A stretch of 64,000 bases of DNA from Cladopsammia gracilis. Lineage: Eukaryota > Cnidaria > Anthozoa > Scleractinia > Dendrophylliidae. A program made the position numbers and the translations under genes. Positions within the stretch are counted from its first letter, which is position 1; each line of letters begins with the position of its first letter. The notes below the pieces were generated by a model. The model made no database searches and was not told where the DNA came from. It saw only the letters and a program-made list of their open reading frames with translations. Where the stretch lies: positions 1 to 64,000 of the forward strand of contig JAJGOT010000478.1 of the NCBI GenBank assembly GCA_022457155.1. The letters are read 5' to 3'. Shown one piece after another: positions 45,108-59,782 of this stretch.

Positions 45108-46310
45108 AAATATTGTTATTATTATGAAACAAGAAGCTGTACACAGCTTGAACTCGTGGCGCCTTTAACTCATTGCAGCATTGATTCCCAAGTGATTTGA
45201 GTGCTTTTACAGAGAAACATAAGCTTAAAATTATATCTAATCAAAGGCTCCTAAGAGCCAACCCGAGAAGAAGAAATGCTAACGCGTAACGTGTAACGCA
45301 ATATTGCCGTATTAAAGCTTTAATACGTTTTCACACTGACACAGTTCGATATATATTTTTTTAAATTAAACGTAAGGATTTTTGACGAACGAAAAAAAAA
45401 GTACATCACTTTCATAATGTCCAGTTCGAAAAAAGAAAAAGAAAAAAAAAAAAAAAAAAGGAAAAAAAAAAAAGAAAAAAAAAAAGGACTTGATGGAGAT
45501 TCGAACTCGGGCCGTCCGGGACTAAGCCACAAACTCAATCACTGCACTATCCAAGAACACATACTACTTACGAACTAAATTTTATTATCTAAAGCTAGAT
45601 ACGCATCAGAACGCGTGTTTAGATTGCAAAATCCTTTTAGATCGATTTTAATGTTGCACTAAAAACTCCAAATGCGAAACATCTGTAAGCTTATTGTTGT
45701 CTATATTCGTTTACATCAAATTAATTATTGTTATCGTTGGATTCACGTTGAATTCCTGTTACGAAACGTGTTCGTAACAAAGCATTTGCTCACTAAGTTT
45801 ACAGCTGATGGAAGGAGCGAGTGAGTGAGTGAGTGAGAGAATGAATTTTATTTAAACACCCTTGCCGATAACCTGTTCATCATGCTTTCACGTATACACG
45901 GGTTTAAAAGTAAGACTACACTGCATTCACTAGATTCAGTAGCTGACACTTAAGCTCGACCCGGAGCTCGATCGTTAGGCAAATGGCAAGTTTAATATAT
46001 AAAACACAAAACTTGCCAGAGCAAAAATCCCACAGGAATAAGCGGCGAACACAATTTCAAACGGTCCTATCCATCCATGAACGCCTTGAATTGTCTTGAA
46101 AGTGTGCAGTTGTACGCAGTAGTTCTTTATCTTGCTTCTGGATTACACAAACGGAGAGATTTTACGGTATGTATTTCATGGCCGAAAGCCATATAGTCGT
46201 CTATATAGACTTAAATATGCGTGCATAAATTTGCATGCGCGCTAATGTGACACGAAAAAAAAACAAGAAAAGTCAACGCCGGATTTATACCTCGTGTGCT
46301 TCGCCACGAG
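45108..46310. other. Insertion in copy B relative to copy A
   Basis: Segmental homology breaks after GAGAAAAAAAA near 45,108 and resumes at TTAGCAAACAAATTA near 46,312. The insert holds the tRNA-like SINE at 45,485-45,565, a GAGT repeat near 45,820, and otherwise unrecognised sequence. Confidence 0.6.
45425..45565 (-). mobile_element. Possible tRNA-derived SINE with T-rich tail
   Basis: The minus strand has a box A-like GGATAGTGCAGTGATTGAG, a box B-like GAGTTCGAATCTC, and then a long T-rich tail with a few C and G. No clear cloverleaf and no target duplication found. Confidence 0.35.
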
Positions 46311-47619
46311 TAATTAGCAAACAAATTAGTCTTTTTGGTAAACTTATCAACCAGTAACTAAGTTTCAATGTTGTGGTAAAAGACGTGCAATCATGTTCAA
46401 AATATGATTTAGCAGTACAGGGATTACATCCGAAAATTTCCGGCAAGAAGATAATATTAAATACTGAAACTTATGTAAAGCCATGATTTCGATCTGCGCG
46501 CGCGCTGAGAAATTATAATTTATAAAGAATCATTTTGTTTTGTTTTGTTTTATAGCGCGGCGACAAATACAAAAAAGAGAATAGTTGTACAATATTAAAC
46601 AACACTTTTGCTTACTGTTTATAATATTTATAATCATTTCATTTTTTTTTTCGATTCGTTATAAAAGGCTGGTAAAAAACTTGCATTCAAGTGCTAAGAA
46701 CCGAGCTGAAAATAACACACCGGTTTTGATCTTTTGAAAGGACTATTTAGTTTAGCCTGTGTTCTATTAGTCTTATCAACGTCTTAAATCTTTTTGCCCC
46801 TAACAAAACGCTCCGAAGTACTCACCAGACATACAACTGGAGTTTTAAAGTACTGGAATAACCTTCATCTCCTCCCTCTCGCATAAGCTGATGAGTAGAT
46901 TAGTTCTTTATCAACTTGGGTTTCACGGCACTGCTTCCCCCAGCGTACTGTAATTACCTAATCAGGTTCTTTCGGGTTGTGGGTCACACCAACGATTATG
47001 AAGGTATTTTGCGTAGATTTTCATATTTCACTTCGTCTGTACTGAAAAGATGCTTTTAAATTTTTGAGAAATGGCGTTTACCGTGTTGAAAAGACGAGAG
47101 AGCTGAATGAACATTTCAGTGAATCAGTTTGATTCTATTTTGTAGCCTATATTACTAAATGTATGCAAAATTTCGCGTCTGCCAAAAGCGTACTTAAAAG
47201 TACACAAAACGTCAACTTTAATTGCACATAGTTTACTCATTAAACTGTACTTTGTCTTTTGTATGCAGTAAGAATTGTAACTTTGAAATTTACTAGTTTT
47301 CAGCTCTTTTTTCCCTTGAAAATCGAGATGCTTTACTCTTTCAAAGCTAAAACCTCTGAAATCTGGAAAGCAATGAAACGAATTACGCTACATAAAGATC
47401 AGCTGTTTGACAGTTATTCTTTTATGGTTTGAAGTTTTATTTGTTTTAAGACTTCATTGATTTTTAACAATTTTGAGCAAATAAATCAATGAATACCAAA
47501 CCACAGACGTTTCTTGAAGGGACAATATCACGTATTTTTAGTATCACTTTGGAAACTGAGCCAAAAACGTATTTCTTTCAACGGAAATCAATAACTAATG
47601 CTTCAGTATAATGAGAGTA

Positions 47620-48745
47620 ATATATATAGATAGCCCAAGCCTAACAGCGTCGCACTTTGAACAAGCTTAACTAAGGTGAAAGGTTGGAAGCACAAGAATT
47701 AAGATTGACGAACGGGCTATTTTCAATTTTAGCAATTCTCAAAAACGGTATTACGCGACCGTCTGCACAGTACATTTTTATAGACCGTACAAAAGTTCAC
47801 AAAAACAACTTTTCTCTGTCTAGAATAAATAGTACCACTAGTTTCCGAATAAAATACAGTTTATGTTTGTCAAAAATTGCCCGAGAAACTGATTTGAAAA
47901 TCAAAAATTGCAAAAATACACAAACATATCTGCATAAGGCGATGCGAGTGAAGATAGAACTGTACTATAAAATCAAGTCTTGTTTTGTTTACATAAAATC
48001 GCTTTTCAATCTATCTAATGAATGAACAAACACAAAAATGGACAACACAATCTTCTTTCGAAAAAATTTATTCAAATCTCCATTAGTTTACGTTTAAAAG
48101 CAAAACGCGTACCATTTAATTATAGCTCATCGAGTTCAAGCTTTCTTCGATGAAATTCAAGAGATCGAAACAACTAAATAATATTATTTAGGCACGTTTA
48201 AAAATCAATTCGCCAAAACTAACAATAACACTAATAACAAATCACTCACAGATTGATATCAACATAAATTCTCATCGAAAACTGTAATCTGTTTTACCTT
48301 TAAGTTCCTCGCTTGCTTGGAAATTCAAATCTCCGCTTCTGGTTCTGAAATCATCTACCACATTGATAAAAATGTAATACATGAAGTTCCTCGAAGCAAG
48401 ATTTTATCCCTGAAAGCTCGTCTTTTTCCACTAAAGCGGCTTCTGAGTATACCTTAATTAGTATCCCTGTCTTGAGTAGCAAACCGCGAAAAAATGCAGG
48501 AAAATAACGAGTTTAATTCTCCGCTAGACACAAGAAAACAACTAAAGTGTTTACCGAGCTCACGGCTGTGTGGCCGCGCGAAAAACAAAATTGCTAAGAT
48601 CCCGGATGTTGTCCAACACGGGCGGGCACACACGCGCCCGCGAAACATTCCGCTAGCCATGACCATGAAAAATCACGGCGTAGGTTCTATGAGTATGGAG
48701 CTGCGCAGCCAGGCTTTCGGCCTGGCAAATGCTCCGCTATAAATA
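47620..48745 (+). repeat. Interspersed repeat R1, copy 3 (longest)
   Basis: Absent from copy A at 1,625, so it inserted after the duplication. It shares TTGAACAAGCTTAACTAAGG, GAAGCACAAGAATTAAGATT and CCCGCGAAACATTCCGCTAG with the other copies. Open frames of 113 and 82 codons inside it show no recognisable similarity. Confidence 0.8.
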
Positions 48746-49796
48746 AGGTCTTTGGCTGCAGATCGCTCAGATGGAAATGGATTCCTAAATGTTTTCAAGT
48801 TCTTCCCTTGCATCTTAATTTCATGTTCTTTTCTTCTTTCTTGGCGGCATCACTTGACATTTTCATCTTGATTCTCTAAGAGTATTTTATGTAAGAGCAA
48901 AGGTTCTTTGTCAAATTTTTCGTACAGGTTTGAACAAAAGGAGGAAAATCCCCGTGATCTTGCCCCTTTAATAAGAGGCGGCATGTACGTCTCGGAACCC
49001 TAACAGGATTGAATGAGGATCCGAAACAATTAGGTGTTTCCACTTAAGTATATCAAAATTCACAAGCATTAAAAAGCAGATTTAAATTCAAAAATGTTTA
49101 TAGAATTGCAGAGAATTTAAAACTACACATCTGGGCCAAATTCTGAAATTAAGAGCATTTCGTTCAATAGTTATAGGTGAACGAGTATTGGACATTTTTA
49201 GTAAGAAATGTATGGCGGCCAAAACTTCAAAGTCTTAATTACAGCCAAAATCTCATCACAAAATATTGGATTCGCTATAAGTTCCATTAAATCATCTTAT
49301 AAGCATCTATAATGCAAAAATAACTTTCAACTGGTTCAATTTTGTTTATTTTCATGACTTATCTGAAACAGCGTGACGAATTACGTGACAAATTTAAAAT
49401 CTTTAAGAATCGTTAAAACCTGACACTTTTTCTGAAGGATTGTAACAATGGTACCCACATACCATGTTATATTTAGAAACAGCTTTGTAGGATGTATAGT
49501 TCAGATTTTTTTATTTTTTATGACGTCATGTGAAAACCCCCAATAGAACAAACAAGGGTACAATGGACCTTGGCCTTACAAACAATACATCTGCGTGATA
49601 CCCAGGGCCAATGAAATAAGAGGTTCTGAAAAGGTGCACGGTATCTGTTTAATAATTACTGATCCTCATCAAATCCTATTGTTCTCTCTCTGCATTATAT
49701 CAACGATTGCAGCGTGATTAGGAGTTTTGATTCCAAGTGTCTGAGGAAAACGGGGGCGGTCCTTTTTGTTAGCAAGGGAAATTATCAGGGGTAATA

Positions 49797-49923
49797 CTAA
49801 GGCCCAATTCAAACGTCGAACTTCACATGTGCCGAACCTAATGCAAATTAGCAAGAACAATAGATTTTGCTCATTTGCATTAGGTTCGGCACATGTGAAG
49901 TTCGACGTTTGAACTGGGCCTAA
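49797..49923. mobile_element. MITE with ~50-bp inverted repeats
   Basis: GGCCCAATTCAAACGTCGAA, CTTCACATGTGCCGAACCTA on the left mirror the right half around 49,860. It lies inside the 49.65-51.54 kb insertion. The ends are T(A/T)AGGCCCA. Confidence 0.8.
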
Positions 49924-49940
49924 ACGTGCTAAAATAGACT

Positions 49941-49998
49941 AACTGCAATATTTTTAATATTGCAGTGTGCACGCTGCAATATTAAAAATATTGCAGTT
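49941..49998. repeat. Double palindrome
   Basis: 58 bp. The whole is a near-perfect inverted repeat, and each half (TGCAATATTTTTAATATTGCA) is itself a palindrome, so it can form one long or two short hairpins. Confidence 0.85.
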
Positions 49999-50232
49999 AA
50001 CCCGTTTTTACCAGGTTTAAGTATCCCGCTCTGATGATTTCGTTATTAAAAGACCGTTTGGGTCTTACCCTTATTATTTTTGCCGCTAACATTTGTTTAA
50101 ATTGGAATCCCACTATGTAATGTACAACTGAAGATAAAACTTTCTAAAATTATCAGTACACAAGAAAACTATTCCAGGAGATATGTGAACACAAAGATAT
50201 TCAATTTATTATAAATCGTAACTTGTTTACAC

Positions 50233-50930
50233 CTCATACAAGGACTGATTACAAACTTCACTTGTTTCTGGCTCAATGGATTTTTCCTTTAACCCCTTTC
50301 CTTCTTTTTGCTCACTGCACTTATGTTCATCATCTTCCTTAATACATTTTTCTTCATTTACCTCGACATTAATTCCAACATGTTTTGAAGTCGTTCCCTG
50401 CAAGATTTCACTTGCTTTCCTCTTAAGTGTCGATGACGTACATTTATACGCCCTTTTCCCCCCTTGGTAGTTTTACACGTTCACCGCCATCATACAATCG
50501 CTTAGCACAACTACGCCGAAGGGAATGATTAGTATAGTGACCATCGAACCCCCCTTTTTTCGTAATTTTCTTTACCACATTCCGCAAAGTTTCTCTCCCC
50601 GTTCCTTTTTTGTAATACCAGATGTCCCCTTTTGGCTTATGCAAAGCTCGCAAATAAAACACGTTATCGCTGACTTCCATTGGGACATGAGACATATATT
50701 TCTTATATAGTTCAACCGGGCAACGATCTACATTAGTCAAATTCTTATATGCCCGAACAACTTTCCATTTGATACGCAAATGGCCCAATCCCCCATTATT
50801 AGTCTTACTTATACCCTCGGTGTACTGCAAAAATTCACTCCCCGATGCGAACTCTGCGTGATAAAAATCGCTGATTCGTCCTCCGATGAATCCTCCATGC
50901 TTCCAACAAGTGAGCTAGGTACTGAATAAA
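50233..50930 (-). pseudogene. Tyrosine recombinase (Crypton / DUF3504-like), frameshifted
   Basis: The minus frame runs HGGFIGGRISDFYHAEFASG, SEFLQYTEGISKTNNGGLGH, then VDRCPVELYKKYMSHVP, IWYYKKGTGRETLRNVVKKI and GHYTNHSLRRSCAKRLYDGG. TNHSLRRSCAKRLY is the HxxR region of the catalytic domain in Crypton-derived recombinases. After GERVKLPRG a frameshift in a G/A run leads to another open frame (YKCTSSTLKRKASEILQGTT) continuing to 50,233. The catalytic tyrosine is not identified with confidence, and the N-terminal half is missing. A dead fragment in an insertion unique to copy B. Confidence 0.6.
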
Positions 50931-51420
50931 ATGACTGAGTACTCTGGGTTATAAAGTATGCAAATTTTTGTGAACATTCTCGTCAACAACAAATAAATTC
51001 AATACTAATGTTCACACATGATCGTAGTTACATAATCCTCACAACAACTGAGGAATTGAGGGTTATGTAATCGCCACCGCACTGTATAGTGTACGTAGTC
51101 ACAAGAAGTGCTAATTTCATTGTTATAGCTGTATTCAAAATCAATGTAACAGCCAAAGGGGCGGCTAAAATCGAGGATATAATGTATAGGGAGAACAATA
51201 CGATTTTGTGAGGATAAATTGTCATTAGCTAAATAATCTTCACAACATCTGAGGATTTGGGGGTTACGTAATGGCCACCACACTGTATACGTAGCAACAA
51301 TAAGTGCTAATTTCATTGTTATAACTGTATTCAAAATGAAAACAACAGGCAAAGGGGTGGCTAAAATCGAAGATACAATGCAGAAAGAAAACAATGGGTT
51401 TTGATGAGAAAAAGTAATTA

Positions 51421-51539
51421 TAATAGATAATTACTTCGGCTCACAGCATTATTAGGTATATTGCAGGCAGCTGAGGGCTGCGCCCTCAGCTGCCTGCAAT
51501 ATACCTAATAATGCTGCGAGCCTCAGTAATTATCTATTA
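51421..51539. repeat. 119-bp palindrome
   Basis: TAATAGATAATTACT at the left mirrors AGTAATTATCTATTA at the right, with an inner stem of GCAGGCAGCTGAGGG / CCCTCAGCTGCCTGC closing on four bases. Only a few mismatches. Confidence 0.9.
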
Positions 51540-52052
51540 AATAATGCGTTTTAAAATAGCATTAAATTGGATAAAAAGATTCTACAGAGCAAAACAGAAG
51601 CAGTAGTTTGGATATCGTGATTTCACGATTTTGGCCAGGAGCTTTATTTTTTAATTATCTTGAAATAGGAAAAAAATCGCCAAAAGCGATGAAAACAAAT
51701 GAATATAACTAAAGAGACAAAATAAATGAATATAACTAAAGAGACAAATAACGGCTAAAAGATTCAAAATTCCAAAATGGCAATTTTGACTTCTTGAATC
51801 TTGACGAACAGTAATCCACTTCTATCCTTATTATACTGCACTGTATCTATCAGCCAGGACACTTTCCCTTTAAAACGTGGAACTGTACAGGCCGGCAAAT
51901 GATCCCGGCCGGCAAATGATCGCCGGCCCGGAAATGATCCCCTCGTCAAAAAAAATGGGAATGGCGTGGGATCTACACTTTGGATAATGGATTAAAAACA
52001 ATTTTCATTAATACTTTAAGGCGGCTCGACTGGGTTTTTGAGCGACGATACC

Positions 52053-53633
52053 GTTTAGCTTTGAGAAACGTGTGTACCACCACAAACGATCCAACGGAAA
52101 ATCGATTGCCACAGCTGTACTAGAGAAAGATTAAAGTTTCAGATGAGGTTAGTTTTATGGAAATCGGAGTTGCCAAAGCAACGTTATGACGTCACTTCCG
52201 GTTTTACATAATACCGAATTACTTGCCATCAAGAGATAATTTTGGAAAACGCTCTCTGGATCTTCGACCTGACGTACTTGTCCTTAGGTCTTCAAAATTT
52301 TGCAAATTTCTATGGAGGCGTTTTCGAGAAAATTTCGAGTGAAGTTTTAAGGTGTTAAAATACAACAAAAACAAAACAATTTTGAAATGTTATTAAAACT
52401 TATGTCTACAGGACTTCATGAAAAATTTTTTTGGTCTTACATGAATTTTATACCATCCAAATACCTTAGGTGAAAATCTCAAGGAAATCGCTCCGTTTGG
52501 ATTTCAGAAATATTACCTTGAATATGAACTGGCCTGGAGTGTTATTTCGCTTTTACATCAAAAATTGACCCTACATGTATTAAAATTGTCATGAATTAGA
52601 TGCGAATGATGACTTTTTTTAAAACTTAGTCCTCATGAAGATTAATTAATGTTTAATACAATCTCCAAGTTTCAAATTCATTGAAACATTCTAAGGCTGT
52701 AAATTTTTAGCGCCAACTCAGGAAAATATTGAGCTGATTTTCGCGCTTGTGGCTTGTTGTTTCATTATGCATCTCCATTGTCTCAAATCGCCGTGGAATT
52801 GTAGCTTTCAGTACATCATGAATTCATGTAACACTTAAAACAAAGCAATGAAGTGTTTATGAATTCATTATGTACTGAAATTTACAATTGCATGGCGATT
52901 CGAGACAATGGAGACACATAATGAGATCAACAAATCACTTTCGTGAAAATCAGCTCAATATTTTCCTACGTTGAGGCTGTAAATTGACAGCCTTAGAACG
53001 TTTCAATGAATTTGAAACTTGGCAGTTGTATTGAATATTAATTAATCTTTATGAGGACTAAGTTTAAAAAAAATTCATCATTCGCTTTTTAATTCATGAC
53101 AATTTTAATAAGCGTAGGGTCAATTTTTGATGTAAAAGCGAAATAACACTCCAGGCCAGTTCATATTCAAGGTAATATTTCCGAAATCCAAACGGAGCAA
53201 TTTCCTTGAGATTTTCACCTAATGTGTTTGGATGGTATAAAATTCATGTCAGACCAAAACATTATTTCATCAAGCCCTGTAGACATAAGTTTTAATAACA
53301 TTTCAAAATTGTTTTGTTTTTGTTGTATTTTAACACCTTAAAAATTCACTCGAAATTTTCTCGAAAACGCTTCCATAAAAATTTGTAAAATTTTGTAGAC
53401 CTAAGGACAAATACGTCAGGTCGAAGATCCAGAGAGAGTTTTCCAAAATTATCTCTTGATGACAAGCTAATTCGGTGTTATGTAAAACCGGAAGTGACGT
53501 CATAACGTTGCTTTGGCAACTCCGATTTCCATAAAACTAATCTCATCTGAAACTTTAATCTTTCTCTAGTACAGCTGTGGCAATCAATTTTCCGTTGGAT
53601 CGTTTCTGGTGGTACACAAGTTTCTCAAAGCTA

Positions 53634-53636
<3 letters not shown>
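52053..53636. repeat. Long palindrome with ~785-bp arms
   Basis: Arms 52053-52836 and 52851-53636 are near-perfect reverse complements around a 14-bp spacer. The outer ends are GTTTAGCTTTGAGAAAC and its complement. No recognisable coding sequence. It may be an independent fold-back element nested in the hAT-like element. Confidence 0.9.
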
Positions 53637-54646
<1,010 letters not shown>

Positions 54647-54869
54647 TGGAGGCAAACTGAAACATGTCTTGTCTGTCATGTCGCACAAACGATGCGATTT
54701 TTTAAAAAAGCGGTGAAAATTGCACTCTCGCGAATTTTTTTCTGCGATTTTTTTTCAGCCATCGAGCTGCCTATGCGAGGCTAGGGTGGCCAAGATATCA
54801 TCCCAAAAAGGAAATGAAAATGCAATCTAAACACACTTGAAATGTCCGCTAAATGCAGGTTTCGTGTAA

Positions 54870-55045
54870 CTGACAAAATGACCTAATGTTGCTGTCCGCG
54901 TCCGCTTAATAGAGGGGTCCGCTGAATACAGGTTCGATTTACAGTAAATATGGGAAGACAATTTCAGGATCCAAGCTGGTGTCCCCTTAATAGAGGGAGT
55001 CCGCTTATATGGGGTCCACTTAATACAGGTTTCACTGTAATATAA
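54870..55045. repeat. GTCCGCTTAATA-type short repeats
   Basis: Variants of GTCCGCTTAATAGAGGG and GTCCACTTAATACAGGTTTC recur at about 54,840, 54,898, 54,918, 54,980, 55,003 and 55,013. The type is frequent in coral intergenic DNA as far as I recall. Confidence 0.65.
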
Positions 55046-56862
55046 TCGCCCAAACATTCGGCTGAAGACCATTGATGGGATTGTTGCAAAGTGACCCCGA
55101 ATGTCGCTTCAGTAGTGCATAAAGGGGCCGTTTAGGTTTTTTGTCCGAATTTAACAAAAGCCTCGAACAAAAACAACAATAATAAAACTTTCCAGTGATT
55201 GAACTCCACGCCATTCCTTATTTTACTCGGTATCATTTGTGGGGATAATTTGCCGGCCTGTATAGAACTGTGAAACTGAACTTTTTGTGAAATGGCACGA
55301 AAGCAGGTGTTACACTTGGCCAGGTTTAGTGCAACTCATCTCGTTATAAAATTGCGACTGACAAATTTCGCGGAAATAGAGTGATTTTACTTAGATCGTG
55401 AAACAGTATCTAGCAATTAATCAAAATTGGCTGAAATTAGTAAAAACTAAACAAAAGAAAACAATGGAATTGGTGTCCAATAGTGCCTACTAGCTTAGTA
55501 ACTATTTCATGGTTTAAAGAAAATCACTCTAGTAATTTGGTCGCAGCGAGTAGATGTAGAATAGCTGAGAATTGAACGGCGCAAAAACCTGTTACAAAAT
55601 TAACGTAAATTTGTGCAATTTCCAATGGAAAAAACAATAACAAACAAATTGCGAAACACATATAAGGCGAATAATTTATACACTGGTATTACATTGTATT
55701 CAGTCAGCAAATCTCGGTTCGCGGGGCAGGAATAGCCGTGAGAAACATTTGTAAAGATACAGCTTGTTCTGTCAAATGAGTATGGTTAACTAGTCGGTTA
55801 TTCCTTTTTAATGAAAGTGATTTTTCTTTATCTCCAAAAAACTCAAACGTTAGAACCACCTTGTACAGCATAATAAACAGCACCACAGGAAAGTACTGCT
55901 CAGTTTGCGTCATACTAACAAGGAATCTAAAAAACGTCTGGAAAATGTTAGTTTTTACTTAAGTTAGGAAATAAATACTTGCGTTTAATATTAAGATTAA
56001 ATTTGATTCAAAGCTGTGGGTTAGCTATTCTCAGACGGTCTCAGGGATTTCGTTTGAGGCCGGAGGCCGGACGAAACGTGCGGTCGTTTGACATGTAAAG
56101 TCCGGTACTTTCACACGAAATAAATATTTTCTCAAGTGTAAATTGATCGCCCAAGTCCGTTTGTTCCACCAATAAATCCGGTACTTTAAAATGTTACCGA
56201 ATACCCTGCGGTCTGAGGTTGTTCATTCTCTGTCTCTCTCTGCAGTATGGGAGGACGGATTACCTCGGATCATGACAGAATCGGTTTCAAGTTCTCGCTT
56301 TTTTTTTTGCTGTACTAGTTGGCTCTAACTTTTGAGTCTAGGGAAGGAATCATAAACAGTACAGTTCGCGTCCTGTTTAAGTCGCGTCTTTTAGATAACA
56401 CGCGTCTTATTTTCTCCCGTATAAACGGCCCTATTGATTCTTTTTCAATCTACTGTTGTATCGCTTGTTCTACAATCCTTTTCTTCCACGCAAATGCAGC
56501 ATATGGACTCGATAAGGTCACTTGCAATAATCGGAACGATTTAAAAACAGCAATCCACGACACACTGTTCCTAAAAATGTTCAGGCATGCAATAAAAATG
56601 TCTGTTTAGGAACTCTTTAGGCTTGTAACATGTACTGTCGCCTAAACATGTAGATTCTAAAAACTTGTTCAAAATCGTGCTTGTATTTAACGTTCTAGTT
56701 AAGGCTTGGTGAGCGGTTTTGTCCTCCCTGTTCCTCCTCTTTATCACTGAACGGTAGCAGCCAATGCTGAGCGTGAGCGTGAGCGTGAACGCGAGCTAAA
56801 ATCAATAGATACTCATAAAGCGGAGCAAAAGCACGTCAATGAATTACCCACTTCTTATTTTA

Positions 56863-56875
56863 TTATTACTATTGC

Positions 56876-56930
<55 letters not shown>

Positions 56931-56932
56931 TT
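56863..56932. repeat. (TTA)n microsatellite
   Basis: About 22 TTA units; copy A has only about six at 8,366-8,384. Length differs between the duplicated copies. Confidence 0.95.
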
Positions 56933-58299
56933 TCCATAATTTATTATCACATTCTTTATTATCACATTGTTTTAAAACAACGTTTCTATGTAATTTGATC
57001 CCAGTAGCATTGAGACCTCGTCCATATGCATGCATTGTTCATTGGTTTCTATTTTTTAAAATCGGTTTTTATATCACGGCATACGCATGCGTTCTTATCC
57101 GGTTTCGCTGTCCGCACGGAAATAGTAATGAAAACAATGGATAATGATCACCCCTTTGTAGTGATTTGTTCCAAACTGATCCTATTATTTACTTATTCCT
57201 TTTGTACATCACATTTTTCGGTGCGTTGTCATTCGGTCACGCGTGGTAAGAGAGTCCAGCCGTATAAAAAAATATCCTTTTAAGAAAGGAACGAAAACCA
57301 TGGCAAACGCAAACACATATGGACGGGACCTAAATTACATTACACCGTATGTTTTTTCTTAACTGCTGTCCATCTAAGTATTTTACTTGCATTTGCTCAT
57401 CACCTAAAAGTACCACACTTTTATGACATCAAGCAAGTAACTAAAATATAACAACAGGGAATCTCTTTTAACTCAACAACAGCCTGAAAAAACGGGCCAC
57501 GTTTCTCTTTGCTCCTGTTTCCAAACGCAATAGAATCTGAGGAAGTATCACGAGAATCAAATCTGGGTGGTCCTCCCAGTTATCTAAAATTTATTTTCAT
57601 AGCCAATCACAATTTCTGCTTGATTGCTCTCGTTCTCTGTAGTTAAAATGCATTTAAATCATTTTCTCAGATGTCTTATTCCTGGAAGGGTAGCGGCCAA
57701 GAAAAGTCTTCTGTTTTCTAATAGACTTGCTCATTTTAACAAGTCTTATTAATTTATTTATCAGCTTTCCCTTCTTTTACGTCACTTGCACACGCCAATC
57801 TTAACTCCTTTAGTTTCACCTCTCGCCTCCAAAGAACGTTTGAATGTGGTGACCGATATGTAAGAGATATGTAGAAGAAATATAGCGGCCCAGTGAGCAC
57901 TCCTCAAAAGTTTTTTTGGGCATGTGCGGCTTGCTTCTTAAAACCCATTTTTAGCTTAAAATATGAGGTTTTCCCTTGCCATGTTTAGACATAATCTGCC
58001 ACCCCTCCTTTAGACGCCCGGAGTGGGAGGACTCTCAATAAAAATGAAGGGGGTGATCGTCGTCGAATGGTTCCACTTAGAGGTCTTAGGGTATTAAAAT
58101 CTCAAATGGCCACCGTTAGAACTATCGCGGTACCTTTTAGGGTACTGAGCCGGAAAATATCACAGAATAAAACATGGGTTATTTTAGAATTGCTACCTCT
58201 TATGGATGAAAATTTTTTTATGAAGCAATAACAAAACAAGTTTATGATACCCATTGGGGGGGTTCCTTTAATTTCAATTTCCGACGATCATCCTCATAC

Positions 58300-59525
58300 C
58301 CTTTTGGGCCGCAAATACCCTTATATTACATAAGAGAACTCTCAACCTCCGGGATATGGTCAAATCTCTCGACACCTGAGGGACGAATGAAATACGACCA
58401 ACTATTAGCCAACATGTGCGATAGTGAGTGAATGTGTTCGTCAATAGCGGAGACTAAATGGGCCAGAAATCTGACCGTCATGTTTTTAACTGATAGCTGA
58501 AAACCGCGACTAACTATTTACTCAGATTGCGGGTAATAAATGACTATAAAAATGCTCACTAAATGTTATAAAAAAAACTGTTAGCTCAATAATCAAGGGA
58601 TTTTAGTAGCGGGTAACTAAGAAATAGGACCAACTGCATCGCTGTCCAGAGGCTTCTGAAAGTTGAAACTGAAACTTTTATTGGAAAATGACTAATTCGG
58701 CTGTCCATGAAACCTTCCTACAATGCTTTTAGTTCAAAACTTACACGTAATTTACAAACTTGCGTTTGGCTAAGAAAGGTTGGATTCAGAGTGATGTATG
58801 CACTTTCTGTATTTCTCAGTTCTCGGGAAATCAATCATATATTTTAAGTGTTTTTGGTATTGCAAATTTGGGGAAGAAATTATCCCAGACGTTTATCCAA
58901 AGAACAAAGAAAACTTGACTAGTTTTAGTTAAATATTTGTGGATCTGTCGTATAGATATAAAACTTTTCTCTTCTTTCCATCTTTTATTGAAATAGTTAA
59001 AAGAAAGTGTAAGACTGAATGTGTGATAGCTGTGAAGTGTAACAATTCGAAAATGTTTCAGACTGTGTTATTGCTTTATTCAAAAGTCTTTATACCGAAG
59101 GTGGAAGAAGTTTATTGTTAAGGAAAGTTTCGTGATAATATTTCAATAAAATAGAACAAACCAAATAAAGTCCTTTATTCCGCGGATGATTGGTCCTTTC
59201 ACATTACAACGGTTTGTCAACAACGAATTCTAGTTTTAAAAATCCAGCTCAGAACATGCAAACACGTCGTGGTAGAAAACGTTTTATATCATTATTTATT
59301 ATTCTTTGGATTCCGTACCAGCAAATTAAAAGCGAAGAGCTCGAGGTTTTGTCGAGTTGTAAAACATCTGCCAATTTCTCTGGTATAGTTCCAGGGGCAC
59401 TCAGCACAGACTACATTAGTTTGGAGATCATTAGTTTGGTCGATCATTAGTTTGGTCGAAATTTTGGCGAATGAAATTCTTGTTGTAGTGTCTTGAGGGG
59501 CTTACTGACTACTCGGAGTAGGTTC
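58300..59525. other. Non-duplicated gap between copy-B blocks
   Basis: The segmental alignment is lost here; the matching interval in copy A is 9,780-14,545. A 37-bp segment at 59,025-59,061 is identical to 15,353-15,389. No gene recognised. The 86-codon frame at 59,190 has no similarity I know. Confidence 0.5.
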
Positions 59526-59782
59526 TTGGGAAATATTGCCCTAGCTGACTAAACCAAAAAAACAATTGAACGAAAATGTTGTCACTTTGATATGTTTACA
59601 ATAATAGTTATTGAAACCCTGCTGTTAATGGTGATAAGACGTGTTTAGCTACAATGCAGCACAAAGCTCAGCATTTTAACTACTAAAAGCTTAGCTACCG
59701 TTTATGTTGCTACTGGAAATAGAATAATCCCTTATCAAAACAGTAAGAAAACGAAAGACAGTGGCATCAATCTACCGAGTTC

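Larger units (their letters stand above)
49652..51540. mobile_element. Insertion in copy B carrying the recombinase remnant
   Basis: Copy A at ~4,470 reads GTTTAATAATGCG without interruption. In copy B the same sequence is split, with ends ATAATTACTGA..CTC and GAG..TCAGTAATTAT. Content from left to right: the MITE at 49.8 kb, the double palindrome, the tyrosine recombinase remnant, a ~180-bp unit in two tandem copies (51,030-51,210 and 51,230-51,400), and the 119-bp palindrome at 51,421-51,539. Confidence 0.65.
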
